Made by a program: the position numbers and the translations under genes. Positions 44,293-53,289 of a stretch of 64,000 bases of DNA are shown piece after piece. The first letter of the stretch is position 1. The number at the start of each line of letters is the position of its first letter. This DNA is from UBA10649 sp963700255 (GTDB lineage: Bacteria > Actinomycetota > Actinomycetes > S36-B12). A model generated the notes under the pieces. That model had not been told where the DNA came from, ran no database searches, and saw only the letters and a list, made by a program, of their open reading frames with translations. The stretch spans positions 62,001 through 126,000 of the forward strand of contig CAVOWW010000029.1 of NCBI GenBank assembly GCA_963700255.1. The letters run 5' to 3'.

Positions 44293-45102
44293 TCAGAACA
44301 CCGGCCACGGGATCGCCGGCCAGCGGCCGGACGGCTCCGGGAACTCGGCGGACCGCAGAAGAACGTGGATGCGGTGGCGCAGGGTCTCGCGCTCCTCGTC
44401 GGCCAGCCAGCGGTCGACCGGATCGAATCCGTCGCCGAGCGTGTCGTGGAGGCGCCCGACGTCGGCCATCACGTCGGCGGGGACCTGCTCACCCGCCCAC
44501 CCCCACAGGACGGTCCGCAGCTTGTCCTCGACCGAGAAGGCCACTCCGTGGTCGATGCCCCAGACCCGTCCGGACTCGTCGGTGAGGATGTGACCGCCCT
44601 TGCGGTCGGCGTTGTTGATGATGCCGTCGAAGACGGCCATGCGGACGAGTGCGGGGACACTCGAATGGGCGAGGACGACGGGCCGTCCGTCGCCATCCTC
44701 CGCGTCGAGCACCTCCCGCCAGCCCTCCGGCACGCGGCCGGGTCGCACCACGGCGACCTCGTGCTGCGACGCATGCTCATCGATCCAGAGCTGGCACATC
44801 CCGGGACCCCCGGGCCCGTCCTCCCGCCACACGGTCGGGGGAACCAGCTGCCAGCCGAGTGCCTCGGACACCTCGAAGGCCGCCAGCTCGCGACGGGTCA
44901 GGGTCCGGTCCGGGAAGTCCCACAGCGGACGCTCCCCCGCGACCGGCTTGAACACGCAGCGGGCGGTGCGACCGTCGTCCGCTCGAGCGGTGCAGCGCAG
45001 AGTCGTGTTGGACGCGTCTCTCAGCCGACCCTCGATCTCGAGCTCACCCGAGACGAGGACCGCGCGAAGCGACGGGTCGCCCAGCCACATCGCGGACGTC
45101 AT
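44293..45102 (-). CDS. SCO1664-family kinase-like protein
   Basis: Protein of 269 residues from a conserved actinobacterial family with weak likeness to PI3/PI4-kinase or HipA-type folds. Visible are ARCVFKPVAGERPLWDFPDR near 45-65, FDGIINNADRKGGHILTDES (an N-x-D-R-K-like catalytic loop) and VWGIDHGVAFSVEDKLRTVL (a DxG-like metal site). That order suggests an ATP-binding enzyme but no substrate is known to me. ATG 45102 overlaps the DUF3090 stop (ATGA). It is part of the block uppP, phosphatase, DUF3090, this gene, mshC. Confidence 0.8.
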   Translation of the reverse strand: MTSAMWLGDPSLRAVLVSGELEIEGRLRDASNTTLRCTARADDGRTARCVFKPVAGERPLWDFPDRTLTRRELAAFEVSEALGWQLVPPTVWREDGPGGPGMCQLWIDEHASQHEVAVVRPGRVPEGWREVLDAEDGDGRPVVLAHSSVPALVRMAVFDGIINNADRKGGHILTDESGRVWGIDHGVAFSVEDKLRTVLWGWAGEQVPADVMADVGRLHDTLGDGFDPVDRWLADEERETLRHRIHVLLRSAEFPEPSGRWPAIPWPVF

Positions 45103-45662
45103 GCGCGGCGGCGGTACCCGTTGGCCCGTGGGCAGATGTGCCCGGCCGGGTCGAGAGGCTGGCTGCAGAAGGGGCAGGGCGGACGCCCGGCGGACACCAC
45201 GGTGCGGGCGCGCTCGGCGAAGGCGCGCGCGTAGGGGGCCGTCACCCAGACCCGCAGCGTGTCCGGTCCCTCGGCGTCGTCGTCGCCGATGTCGGGGATC
45301 TCCGAGTCCTCCTCCGCGACGGCGTGCGCCTCGATGACGACGAGGCTGTTCGCCTCGTCCCAGCCCAGCGCCATGGCGCCGATCCGGAACTCCTCGACGA
45401 TGGGAGCGTCGAGCGACGCCGCATCGGCCAGCGCCGGCGAGGCCGCCTCGGGGATGTCACCGGGCTCGGACCGCGTCGCCGCCTCGTCGAGGAGCTGGTC
45501 GACGCGCTCGGCCAGCGCCGCGACCTGGGCCTTCTCCAGCGCCACGCTCGTGATCGCGTTGCCCTTGCGGACCTGCAGGAAGAAGGTCCGCTCACCGGGC
45601 ATGCCCACGGTGCCCACGACGAAGCGGTCGGGCACGCGATAGTCCAGTACCTGACGGCTCAT
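45099..45662 (-). CDS. DUF3090 family protein with C-terminal zinc-ribbon-like motif
   Basis: Protein of 187 residues of unknown role. Start RQVLDYRVPDRFVVGTVGMP, then FFLQVRKGNAITSVALEKAQ, and a middle FRIGAMALGWDEANSLVVIE. It ends in PPCPFCSQPLDPAGHICPRA, a CPxC ... HxC pattern that could bind zinc. It overlaps both neighbours (ATGA each side), so three products are made together. The family is widespread in actinobacteria (Rv2134c position). Confidence 0.88.
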   Translation of the reverse strand: MSRQVLDYRVPDRFVVGTVGMPGERTFFLQVRKGNAITSVALEKAQVAALAERVDQLLDEAATRSEPGDIPEAASPALADAASLDAPIVEEFRIGAMALGWDEANSLVVIEAHAVAEEDSEIPDIGDDDAEGPDTLRVWVTAPYARAFAERARTVVSAGRPPCPFCSQPLDPAGHICPRANGYRRRA

Positions 45663-46369
45663 GCGCCCGCACCCCCGCCGACCACGGCGTCGCTCGAGCG
45701 TCGGGTCCGCCCCCCGGTGCGCCGCCCCTTGCGGGGCGGAGGAACGAGGCCGGCGAGGCTTCCTCCGACGTCGTTAGTGCGCGCGACGAAGGGGCGCAGG
45801 GGCGTGTAGTCCACGACGCTGACGGAGCAGGGGTCTACCCGCAGGCGCTGGAACTGGTCGAGATGCATGCCGAGGGCGTCGGCGAGGATCGCCTTGATGA
45901 CGTCCCCGTGGCTCACGACGGCGTAGATCGCCTCCGGTCCGAGCCGATCGTTCCACTCCCGCACGGCGGTGACGGCGCGGTGCTGCATGTGCGCCATCGA
46001 CTCGCCCTCATCTCCGGGGAAGACGGCAGCGCTCGGGTGCGCCTGGACCACCTTCCACATCGGCTCCTTGGCGAGGGTCTTCAGGCTGCCACCCGTCCAG
46101 TCGCCGTAGCGGCACTCCCCCACTCGCTCGTCGACATGGACGGGCACCGGGGTCGCGCGGCCCTCGAGCATGAGATCGGTGGTCTCGCGGGTGCGCTCAA
46201 GGGGCGACGTGACGACCGCGGTGAGGGGCACGACCGCGAGCCGACCCGCCAGGTCCCTCGCCTGTCCCGCCCCGGTGTCGTCGAGGACGACGCCCGGAGT
46301 CCAGCCCGCGAGCACGCCGTCAGCGTTCGCCTTAGTGCGCCCGTGGCGGATCAGCAGGACTGTGGTCAT
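45659..46369 (-). CDS. Histidine phosphatase (MSMEG_4193-type)
   Basis: Phosphoglycerate-mutase-like phosphatase of 236 residues. The catalytic motif is LLIRHGRTKANADGVLAGWT, with the phosphate-binding Arg in SPLERTRET, the acid Glu in ERVGECRYGDWTGG and the second His in YAVVSHGDVIKAIL. The basic tail after about 205 is probably disordered. It corresponds in place to Rv2135c. ATG 46369 faces the divergent corA-like gene, so one promoter region serves both. Confidence 0.9.
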   Translation of the reverse strand: MTTVLLIRHGRTKANADGVLAGWTPGVVLDDTGAGQARDLAGRLAVVPLTAVVTSPLERTRETTDLMLEGRATPVPVHVDERVGECRYGDWTGGSLKTLAKEPMWKVVQAHPSAAVFPGDEGESMAHMQHRAVTAVREWNDRLGPEAIYAVVSHGDVIKAILADALGMHLDQFQRLRVDPCSVSVVDYTPLRPFVARTNDVGGSLAGLVPPPRKGRRTGGRTRRSSDAVVGGGAGA

Positions 46370-46414
46370 GCGCGCCAGCGTAGATCGTGGCGTCCGGTAC
46401 AGCACAATGAGCGC

Positions 46415-47437
46415 GTGATACGCGGGATGGGCCTGTACACCGAGGCCGAGGTGACGGCCGTTCCGGACGTGCACAACTGGGAGCGACCGGGCGACACGCA
46501 TCCTGAGCCGAAGCTGCGGGACCTGCGCGAGGAGTGCCTCGCCATGGAGGGGGCCTTCGTCTGGCTGGGGCTGTTCGAGCCCACCCGCGCCGAGCTCGAC
46601 ATGGTCGCCGATGTGTTCGGCCTGCCGAAGCTGCTCGTCGAGGATGCGGCGAACACCTCGCAGCGGCCGAAGTTCGAGCTCGATGAGCATGGTCACGGCC
46701 TCGCCCTGCTGAAGACCCTCGACTACGTCGATGCCACGTCCGACGTGCACACCGGCCAGCTGGCCGTGTTCATCGGGGAATGGTTCGCCATCACCGTCCG
46801 GTACGGCCAGATCGGCGACCTGCGGGGCATCCGCGAACGACTCGGGACGAGCAGAGAGCTTCGCTCGTACGGACCGGTCTCCGTGCTCTACGCCGTGCTG
46901 GACCTGGCCGTCGACGGCTACCTGTCCGTCTCCGACGAGGTGGTCAGCGACATCGAGAACCTCGAGTCTGAGGTCTTCGCCATCGACAGGGCAGCCACCA
47001 CGACGAACAGCATCTACCGACTGAAGCGAGAGAACGTCGAGATCCGTCGCGCGGTCGCGCCGATGGTCACGTGGGCGCATGACGCGGTCGGCGGTCGGCA
47101 CGCCTGGGTGCCGCCGGGACTGTCCCCCTACTTCCGGGACATCGGCGACCACATCCTGCGGGCCAGCGATGCGGTCGACTCCACGGACAACCTGCTCATG
47201 GCGATGCTCATGGCCTCGACGTCGCTGCAGGACCTCCAGCAGAACAAGGACATGCGCAAGATCTCCGCCTGGGTCGCGATCGCGGCGGTCCCGACCGCCA
47301 TCGCCGCCATCTACGGCATGAACTTCGAGGTCATGCCCGAGCTCGACCAGCCGTGGGGCTACCCCGCCGTCCTCGGCTTCATGGCCCTGGTGTGCGTGCT
47401 GCTGTTCCGCGCCTTCAAGAAGTCCGGCTGGCTTTAG
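46415..47437 (+). CDS. corA: CorA family divalent cation transporter
   Basis: Pentameric Mg/Co channel-type transporter of 340 residues. A long acidic cytoplasmic domain and stalk helix (SIYRLKRENVEIRRAVAPMV) lead to two C-terminal membrane helices. The first ends in the selectivity motif YGMNF (about 302), the second is YPAVLGFMALVCVLLFRAFK, and the basic end KKSGWL is typical. GTG 46415 or ATG 46427 may start it. It is inserted on the opposite strand between the phosphatase and uppP. Confidence 0.92.
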   Translation: MIRGMGLYTEAEVTAVPDVHNWERPGDTHPEPKLRDLREECLAMEGAFVWLGLFEPTRAELDMVADVFGLPKLLVEDAANTSQRPKFELDEHGHGLALLKTLDYVDATSDVHTGQLAVFIGEWFAITVRYGQIGDLRGIRERLGTSRELRSYGPVSVLYAVLDLAVDGYLSVSDEVVSDIENLESEVFAIDRAATTTNSIYRLKRENVEIRRAVAPMVTWAHDAVGGRHAWVPPGLSPYFRDIGDHILRASDAVDSTDNLLMAMLMASTSLQDLQQNKDMRKISAWVAIAAVPTAIAAIYGMNFEVMPELDQPWGYPAVLGFMALVCVLLFRAFKKSGWL

Positions 47438-47457
47438 GGCCGGTTCGCCCGGATCCC

Positions 47458-48276
47458 TCAGGCGGTCAGCACCCCCGTGCCCAGCAGGACCATGAGCAGG
47501 CTGCCGAGCACGAGGCGGTAGATCACGAACGGCAGGTAGGACTTGGTGCTGAGCCAGCGCATCAGCCATGCGATCACCGCGAAGCCGACGCCGAAGGCGA
47601 TGAGCGTGGCAAGGATGGTCGGAGCCCACGAGACGTTCGCGTCCTCGCCGATCTTCGTGGCCTCGTAGAAGCCGGACGCGAGGACGGCGGGCACGGCCAG
47701 CAGGAAGGCGTACCGCGCCGCAGCAGCACGGGTGTAGCCCATGGCGAGGCCTGCGGAGATGGACGCGCCGGAGCGTGAGACGCCGGGGATGAGCGCGAGG
47801 GACTGGGCGAGGCCGAACAGGATGCCGTCGCGGACGGTGAGCTCCCGCTCCGTCTTGACGCGGGCTCCGAGCGCGTCGGCGACGCCGAGGATGAGCCCGA
47901 ACACGATGAGCATGGTCGCCGTGAGCCACAGGTTGCGCGCGGCTGTCTCGATCTGGTCCTGGAACAGCAGGCCCAGGACCGCGATGGGGATGGTGCCGAT
48001 GATGACGAGCCAGCCCATGCGGGCGTCCGGGTCCTGACGCCAGTCGGCGTCCACGATGCTGCGGCTCCACGCCTTCAGGATCGCCGCGATCTCGCGCCGG
48101 AAGTAGATGATCACCGCCGTCTCGGTGCCGATCTGCGTCACGGCGGTGAAGGCGGCGCCCGGGTCCTCCCAGCCGAACAGCTGGGACAGGATGAGCAGGT
48201 GCGCGCTCGACGAGATGGGGAGGAACTCGGTGAGGCCCTGGACGACGCCCAGGATGACGGCTTCGAACCAGGACAC
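47458..48276 (-). CDS. uppP: Undecaprenyl-diphosphatase
   Basis: BacA/UppP membrane enzyme of 272 residues recycling the undecaprenyl carrier for cell-wall synthesis. The N-terminal VVQGLTEFLPISSSAHLLIL holds the catalytic Glu region, and IPGVSRSGASISAGLAMG is the second family signature. About eight hydrophobic segments are visible. Its GTG start overlaps the stop of the luciferase-like gene (TAGTG). Loss of such enzymes raises bacitracin sensitivity in other bacteria. Confidence 0.95.
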   Translation of the reverse strand: MSWFEAVILGVVQGLTEFLPISSSAHLLILSQLFGWEDPGAAFTAVTQIGTETAVIIYFRREIAAILKAWSRSIVDADWRQDPDARMGWLVIIGTIPIAVLGLLFQDQIETAARNLWLTATMLIVFGLILGVADALGARVKTERELTVRDGILFGLAQSLALIPGVSRSGASISAGLAMGYTRAAAARYAFLLAVPAVLASGFYEATKIGEDANVSWAPTILATLIAFGVGFAVIAWLMRWLSTKSYLPFVIYRLVLGSLLMVLLGTGVLTA

Positions 48277-49325
48277 TACGTGGCCAGGCCCGCCTGCTCG
48301 AGGACGTCGACCATCGTGCGAAGCGTCGCGATGCGCTCGTCGAGATCGCCCGCGTAGGTGGCGATCGTCAGCGTGGTGACACCCGCGTCCGCGAAGGCGC
48401 TGAGCCGATCACGCACCCGGTCGGGCGGCCCGATCAACGAGGTCCGATCGATGAACTCGAACGGCACGGCGGCCATGGCCCCGTCGTAGTCGCGGGCCAT
48501 GTACTTGTCCTGGATCTCGATCGCGGCCTGCTCGTACCCCATGCGCGTGGCGAGCTGGTTGTAGAAGTTCTTGTCCCGGCTGCCCATGCCGCCGACGTAC
48601 AGGGCCGAGTAGAACCGGATCGGATCGGCGCAGGCGACCGGGTCGTCACCGAAGACGACCGGGACAGTGGGCACGACGTCGAAGCCCTCCATCGTCTTGC
48701 CCGCCTTCGCCCTGCCCGCGCGGACCGGGGCCATGATCTCCTCGGCGTTCTCCGGCGAGAAGAAGATGGCGAGCCAGCCGTCGGCGATCTCGCCCGTCAG
48801 CTCGAGGTTCTTGGGCCCGATCGCCGCGAGGTAGATGGGCAGGTTGTCGCGCACGGGGTGCACGGTGAGGGTCAGGGCCTTTCCGGGCCCGTCCGGCAGC
48901 GGCAGGGTGAAGAACTCCCCGTCGAAGGCGACCTTCTCGCGGGCGAGCGCCTTGCGCACGATGGCCACGTACTCGCGCGTGCGACCCAGGGGCTTGTCGA
49001 AGCGGACCCCGTGCCAGCCTTCGGACACCTGCGGCCCCGAGACGCCGAGCCCGAGGCGGAACCGGCCGCCGGAGAGCGTGTCGAGCGTCGCCGCCGTCAT
49101 GGCCGTGTTGGCCGGAGTGCGCCCGGGGATCTGGAAGACCGCGGAGCCGACGTCGATCTGGTCGGTCTGGGCGGCGATCCAGGTCAGGACGGTGGCGGCG
49201 TCCGATCCGTACGCCTCGGCCGCCCAGACGACCGCGTAGCCCAGTCGGTCGGCCTCCCTGGCCAGCGCCAGGTTCTCCGCGTCGTTGCCCGCTCCCCAGT
49301 AACCGAGGTTCACGCCCAGCTTCAT
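48276..49325 (-). CDS. LLM-class F420-dependent oxidoreductase
   Basis: Luciferase-like TIM-barrel protein of 349 residues. MKLGVNLGYWGAGNDAENLA starts it, then AYGSDAATVLTWIAAQTDQI, QIPGRTPANTAMTAATLDTL and SGGRFRLGLGVSGPQVSEGW, characteristic of the F420 subgroup. The cofactor is inferred from the family; no F420 synthesis gene is in the window. Substrate is unknown. Coupled to uppP downstream. Confidence 0.87.
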   Translation of the reverse strand: MKLGVNLGYWGAGNDAENLALAREADRLGYAVVWAAEAYGSDAATVLTWIAAQTDQIDVGSAVFQIPGRTPANTAMTAATLDTLSGGRFRLGLGVSGPQVSEGWHGVRFDKPLGRTREYVAIVRKALAREKVAFDGEFFTLPLPDGPGKALTLTVHPVRDNLPIYLAAIGPKNLELTGEIADGWLAIFFSPENAEEIMAPVRAGRAKAGKTMEGFDVVPTVPVVFGDDPVACADPIRFYSALYVGGMGSRDKNFYNQLATRMGYEQAAIEIQDKYMARDYDGAMAAVPFEFIDRTSLIGPPDRVRDRLSAFADAGVTTLTIATYAGDLDERIATLRTMVDVLEQAGLAT

Positions 49326-49395
49326 GTCGTTGCCTCCCAGTGGTCTCGAGGCGAGCCTAGGGCGCGACCCACATCGATGGCGGTAGCGTGCCGCC

Positions 49396-50379
49396 ATGGA
49401 GCTGCGGCCGCTGGGCAGATCGGGCCTGTGGGTGGGCCGGCTCGGGCTCGGAACCGGCACGTGGACGCGTGGCACGGACGAGTACGAGGCCCGCGACCAG
49501 CTGGCGGCGTTCCTCGATGCCGGCGGCACGCTCATCGACACCGCGGACGTGTACGCCGACGGCGACGCCGAGGCCCTGCTGGGAGAGCTGGTCGAGGAGT
49601 TCGAGGTTCGCGACGAGGTCGTCCTCGCCACCAAGGCGGGGGCCGTGGGAGGCACCGACCGGCGCGTGAACGTCTCCCGCGTCCATCTCATGCGCGCTCT
49701 CGAGGCGTCGCTCCGGCGCCTGCGCACCGAGACGGTCGACCTGTGGCAGGTGCATGCCTGGGACCCCTGGACGCCACTGGACGAGACCCTGTCCGCGATC
49801 GATGACGCCGTCGCGGCCGGGAAGGTGCGCTACGCCGGGGTGTCCAACTACGCCGGCTGGCAGATGGCCCGTGCCGCCACCTGGCAGCAGGCCGTGCCGG
49901 GCCGCACGCCGCTCGTGACCGCGCAGATGGAGTACTCGCTGCTCGAGCGCGGCATCGAGCGGGAGATCGTGCCGGCGGCGCAGTCGGCCGGGATGGGCAT
50001 CCTCCCGTGGTCCCCCCTGGGACGAGGCGTCCTCACCGGCAAGTACCGGCACAGCATGCCGATCGACTCGCGCGGGGCCAATGTCGAGACAGCAGCGTGG
50101 GTGCAGGTCTACCTCGACGAGCGGGGCCGCCGCATCGTGGATGCGCTGGCCACCGCAGCCGAGGGCCTCGGCGCGTCGCCGACGGAGGTCGCGCTCGCCT
50201 GGCTCCGCGACCGACCGGGCGTGGTCGCGCCGATCCTCGGGGCGCGCACGAACAACCAGCTCATCGCCGCGCTGGGGTCCGAGGAGCTGGAGCTGCCTGA
50301 CGAGATCCTCACCGCTCTCGACGACGTCTCAGCGCCGGCCATGGGCTATCCCGAGTCCGGCTGGGCCCAGCGACGGTAA
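49396..50379 (+). CDS. Aldo/keto reductase
   Basis: NADPH-dependent TIM-barrel oxidoreductase of 327 residues. The tetrad is visible: Asp and Tyr in LIDTADVYADGDAEALLGEL, Lys in EVVLATKAGAVGG and His in LWQVHAWDPWTPLDET. The C-terminal VVAPILGARTNNQLIAALGS holds the NADPH-binding loop. It is nearest to the voltage-channel beta/YajO group. Natural substrate unknown. Followed 12 bases later by the DUF5703 gene. Confidence 0.92.
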   Translation: MELRPLGRSGLWVGRLGLGTGTWTRGTDEYEARDQLAAFLDAGGTLIDTADVYADGDAEALLGELVEEFEVRDEVVLATKAGAVGGTDRRVNVSRVHLMRALEASLRRLRTETVDLWQVHAWDPWTPLDETLSAIDDAVAAGKVRYAGVSNYAGWQMARAATWQQAVPGRTPLVTAQMEYSLLERGIEREIVPAAQSAGMGILPWSPLGRGVLTGKYRHSMPIDSRGANVETAAWVQVYLDERGRRIVDALATAAEGLGASPTEVALAWLRDRPGVVAPILGARTNNQLIAALGSEELELPDEILTALDDVSAPAMGYPESGWAQRR

Positions 50380-50391
50380 CGGGACGCGACC

Positions 50392-50589
50392 ATGCAGCGA
50401 CGAGCGGCCACCTGGGAGTACCGGGAGTTCGCGTTCCCCCGGGGCACCACGCGCGAGATGGCGCGCATGCTCCTGACCGGCGCCGCCGAGACCGAGAACT
50501 GGGAGATGGACCGCCTTCGGCTCTATCCCGACGGCCGGCGGATCGTCCGACTGCGTCGTCGTATCTACCGCGTGGTCCGCACGGCCTAG
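50392..50589 (+). CDS. DUF5703-type small protein
   Basis: Protein of 65 residues, basic, with WEYREFAFPRGTTREMARML and NWEMDRLRLYPDGRRIVRLR, a pattern of small actinobacterial proteins listed as DUF5703. The TWEYRE...NWEMDRLRLYPDG arrangement suggests a compact alpha-beta fold. No function is known. It follows the aldo/keto reductase in the same direction. Confidence 0.8.
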   Translation: MQRRAATWEYREFAFPRGTTREMARMLLTGAAETENWEMDRLRLYPDGRRIVRLRRRIYRVVRTA

Positions 50590-50612
50590 CAGGCGCTGGC
50601 GCTCACTCCTCG

Positions 50613-51956
50613 CTAGCAGGCGCGGAGGAACCGGTCCAGCACGCGCACCCCGAACTTCAGCCCATCCACGGGCACGCGCTCGTCGACCCCATGGAACAGC
50701 CGCCAGTAGTCCAGATCGGCGGGCATCTGCAGCGGGCTGAACCCGTAGCAGTCGATGCCGATACCGGTGAACGCCTTTGCATCCGTGCCCCCGGAGATCA
50801 TGTACGGCACCGCCTTGGCGCCCGGATCCTCGAGCCGTAGGACCGATGCCATCAGCTCCACGGTCGGGGTGTCGAAGGGTGCCTCGATCGCGACGTCCTC
50901 GATGACGGACTCCACCGCGATGGCATCGCCCACGATCTGCCGGATCGTCTCCTCCAGCTCGTCCTCGTACCCGGGCAGGACGCGGCCGTCGATGCTCGCC
51001 GTGGCCTCGCCGGGGATGACGTTGTGCTTGTAGCCGGCCTGCAGCATCGTCGGGTTCGCGGTGTTCTGGAGCGTCGCGCCCACGAGGAACCCGAGTGTCC
51101 CCAGCCGGCTGAGCACCTGGTCGAGCTCACCCGTGGTCAGGTCGACGCCGTAGGCATCGGAGAGCTCCTCGAGGAAGCGGTCGACGGTCTTGGTCCGACG
51201 GATCGGCCAGGTGTGCCGCCCCACCTTCGCCACTGCCTCGCACAGGGCCGTGACGGCGTTGTCGGTGTGGATCATCGACCCATGACCGGCGCGGTCCTTC
51301 GCCCGCAGCCGGAGCCACCGGATCCCCTTCTCCGCGGTCTGGATCGGGTACAGGCGCAGGTCGTCCCGGATGGTCACGGAGAAGCCGCCGACCTCGCCCA
51401 CGGCCTCGGTGACGCCCACGAAGAGGTCGGGGCGGTTCGCCGCCAGCCAGTGCGAGCCGTGCACGCTGCCGGCCTCCTCGTCCGGCAGGAACAGGACGAC
51501 GACATCCCTGCGCGGCCGCACGCCTGCCCGCGCCCAGGACCGGATGACGGCCAGGATCATCGCGTCCATGTCCTTCATGTCCACGGCGCCCCGTCCCCAG
51601 ATGAACCCGTCGGACAGCTCGGCCGCGAACGGCGGGTGGGACCAGTCCTCGGCCATCGCCGGCACGACATCGATGTGGCCGTGCAGGAGCAGTGCACCGG
51701 CGGTGGGATCAGCCCCGGGGATCCGCACGTGCACCGCCCTCCGCGAGTCGCTCGTCGTGACGATGATCTCCGGGTCCAGGCCCACCTCCCGCAGTCGAGC
51801 GGCGCAGTAGTCCGCCACCTCGGCCTCGCCCACCGTCTCCGGTGAGTCGCCCCAGTTGCTGGAATCGATCCGGATGAGCTCCTGCGTGAGCTGGACCACC
51901 TCCGCCTCGGCGTCCGGCAGCGGCTCAAGATCCGTAGTGCGGGTCGCATCGCTCAT
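50613..51956 (-). CDS. M20 family metallopeptidase (ArgE/DapE-like)
   Basis: Dizinc hydrolase of 447 residues. Zinc ligands and base are seen in LLLHGHIDVVPAMAEDW, IWGRGAVDMKDMDAMILAVI and VVLFLPDEEAGSVHGSHWLA, and a dimerisation domain includes AGHGSMIHTDNAVTALCEAV. It sits where Rv2141c (dapE2) lies in M. tuberculosis, but lysine-pathway function is not implied by the sequence alone. ATG 51956 is taken over an upstream in-frame start that has no family likeness. Confidence 0.9.
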   Translation of the reverse strand: MSDATRTTDLEPLPDAEAEVVQLTQELIRIDSSNWGDSPETVGEAEVADYCAARLREVGLDPEIIVTTSDSRRAVHVRIPGADPTAGALLLHGHIDVVPAMAEDWSHPPFAAELSDGFIWGRGAVDMKDMDAMILAVIRSWARAGVRPRRDVVVLFLPDEEAGSVHGSHWLAANRPDLFVGVTEAVGEVGGFSVTIRDDLRLYPIQTAEKGIRWLRLRAKDRAGHGSMIHTDNAVTALCEAVAKVGRHTWPIRRTKTVDRFLEELSDAYGVDLTTGELDQVLSRLGTLGFLVGATLQNTANPTMLQAGYKHNVIPGEATASIDGRVLPGYEDELEETIRQIVGDAIAVESVIEDVAIEAPFDTPTVELMASVLRLEDPGAKAVPYMISGGTDAKAFTGIGIDCYGFSPLQMPADLDYWRLFHGVDERVPVDGLKFGVRVLDRFLRAC

Positions 51957-52053
51957 GCGGTCATCCTGCCCTGAACTCCCGCCCGCGGGGGCGAGTCGGA
52001 GCCGTTTCACTCACCGCTCCCGGCATGGGTATGCTGTGCCAGCGATTCACCTC

Positions 52054-52139
52054 GTCCGGGTGGCGGAATTGGCAGACGCGCTAGCTTGAGGTGCTAGTTC
52101 CCTTTACGGGGAATGGGGGTTCAAGTCCCCCCTCGGACA
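52054..52139 (+). tRNA. tRNA-Leu (anticodon GAG)
   Basis: Acceptor arms GTCCGGG (52054-52060) and CTCGGAC (52132-52138) pair with one G-T wobble, followed by discriminator A. The anticodon stem CTAGC/GCTAG encloses a seven-base loop with GAG at 52088-52090. A long variable arm (TTCCC...GGGAA) marks a class II tRNA, and the T-arm GGGGGTTCAAGTCCCCC is canonical. CCA is not encoded. It reads CTC and CTT codons. Confidence 0.97.
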
Positions 52140-52164
52140 CGTAGGTTGAGACATCTGCAGGCGC

Positions 52165-52191
52165 AGCCCCTCACGACGGTGAGGGGCTTTC
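52165..52191 (+). terminator. Rho-independent terminator after tRNA-Leu
   Basis: A perfect 10-base stem AGCCCCTCAC / GTGAGGGGCT (52165-52174 and 52179-52188) with a GACG loop is followed by a short T-run (TTTCG). It lies 26 bases after the tRNA and should end its transcript. Confidence 0.85.
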
Positions 52192-52240
52192 GTCTGCTCG
52201 GCCGCCGCCCGCGGGAACGCTCAGCCGAGCGACAGAGCCG

Positions 52241-53005
52241 TCACGACGGGCGCACCCCGAACCTCAGGTTGTCGGCGTAGCCGTCATTGGTGGTACCACC
52301 GGTGCGCACTCCGAAGAGCATCTGCACCGTGGCTGACCGTGCCTGCGCTGGGACGGGTCCCGATGTCGCGCGCAGCAGGAGCTTCGTCTGGTTTCCTCGC
52401 ATCGCCGGCGTCACCGGCCCGATGGCAACGGGAGTTCCCACCTGCGCACCGTTCGCGTCCAGGAACGTGGCTGTGAGGGTCACACCGTCCGCTTGATCGG
52501 CGTAGCCGCCCAGCCAACCGGACAGCTCGAATGTTGCCTCTCCCTTGTCGATGATCGACGCGTACTTGACGAGCGTGACCGGCTGGGTCAGCGTCGCAGT
52601 TGTGTTGCTGCTGCCGCCGAAGAAGTAGCGAGCTCCACGCGTCCCGGCCTTCGGGCCCTTGGATGCCTTGGTGAGCCCGCCGCCCAGACCGCCGTTGTAG
52701 GTGGTGGCGTAGGGGAATGACTCCGCAGGCACTTGAACGACCCCGCCCACCTCGTAGCCCATCGGCGTCCAGCCTCGGGTCGTGAACGCACGGTAGTTCT
52801 TGACGATCGGCACGGGGACACCGTTCTCAGCGCCGGGGTTGATCAGCAGGTTCGGCGCTGGCTTCACGCGTGCGGCCGCGCCCGCACCGACCGCTGGCGG
52901 CGCCACCAGGGTGGCTACGGCAATGCCGACCACGGCGATCACCGCGAATCCCGCCCAACGTGAGCCTGCGGAGCGCCGCGACGGTCCAGTCCCAAACATG
53001 GCCAA
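52241..53005 (-). CDS. Secreted protein with carbohydrate-binding-like fold
   Basis: Exported protein of 254 residues. A basic N-terminus and hydrophobic stretch WAGFAVIAVVGIAVATLVAP form a signal peptide ending near residue 42. The mature part starts NLLINPGAENG, a phrase common at the start of galactose-binding-like (jelly-roll) domains, and continues FELSGWLGGYADQADGVTLT and MLFGVRTGGTTNDGYADNLR. Adhesion or sugar binding is a guess from fold only. ATG 53005 or ATG 52999 may start it. No operon partner. Confidence 0.72.
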   Translation of the reverse strand: MAMFGTGPSRRSAGSRWAGFAVIAVVGIAVATLVAPPAVGAGAAARVKPAPNLLINPGAENGVPVPIVKNYRAFTTRGWTPMGYEVGGVVQVPAESFPYATTYNGGLGGGLTKASKGPKAGTRGARYFFGGSSNTTATLTQPVTLVKYASIIDKGEATFELSGWLGGYADQADGVTLTATFLDANGAQVGTPVAIGPVTPAMRGNQTKLLLRATSGPVPAQARSATVQMLFGVRTGGTTNDGYADNLRFGVRPS

Positions 53006-53289
53006 CCCCCTATCCGAGTGGGCCCGGCGGAGGAGCCCGCAATGGCCCTCAACACGTAACCAGCGTAGGCCGGCAAGATGGTGGTTGCTTGCTCACCGCT
53101 CCCACGATGCAGGCCGTTGGCACCGCGGCACGAGGACGGGGACGGGAATCCTCGCGGCGCGGCAGCCGCGCGATGAAGGAGCCCAGCACGATCCCCGAGC
53201 ACGTCAGGACGTTGTTCGGGCCGGTGGCCGCACGCACTCTCATCCACCGTCGATCGGCCGCTCTGTGGCGCCGCACCGAACCCATACGG
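53006..53289. other. Intergenic stretch without a supported gene
   Basis: Between the secreted protein and the lipase remnant I see no convincing gene. Open frames here are uneven in composition and do not resemble known families. It probably holds the promoter of the minus-strand secreted protein and the eroded 5' end of the lipase. Confidence 0.5.
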
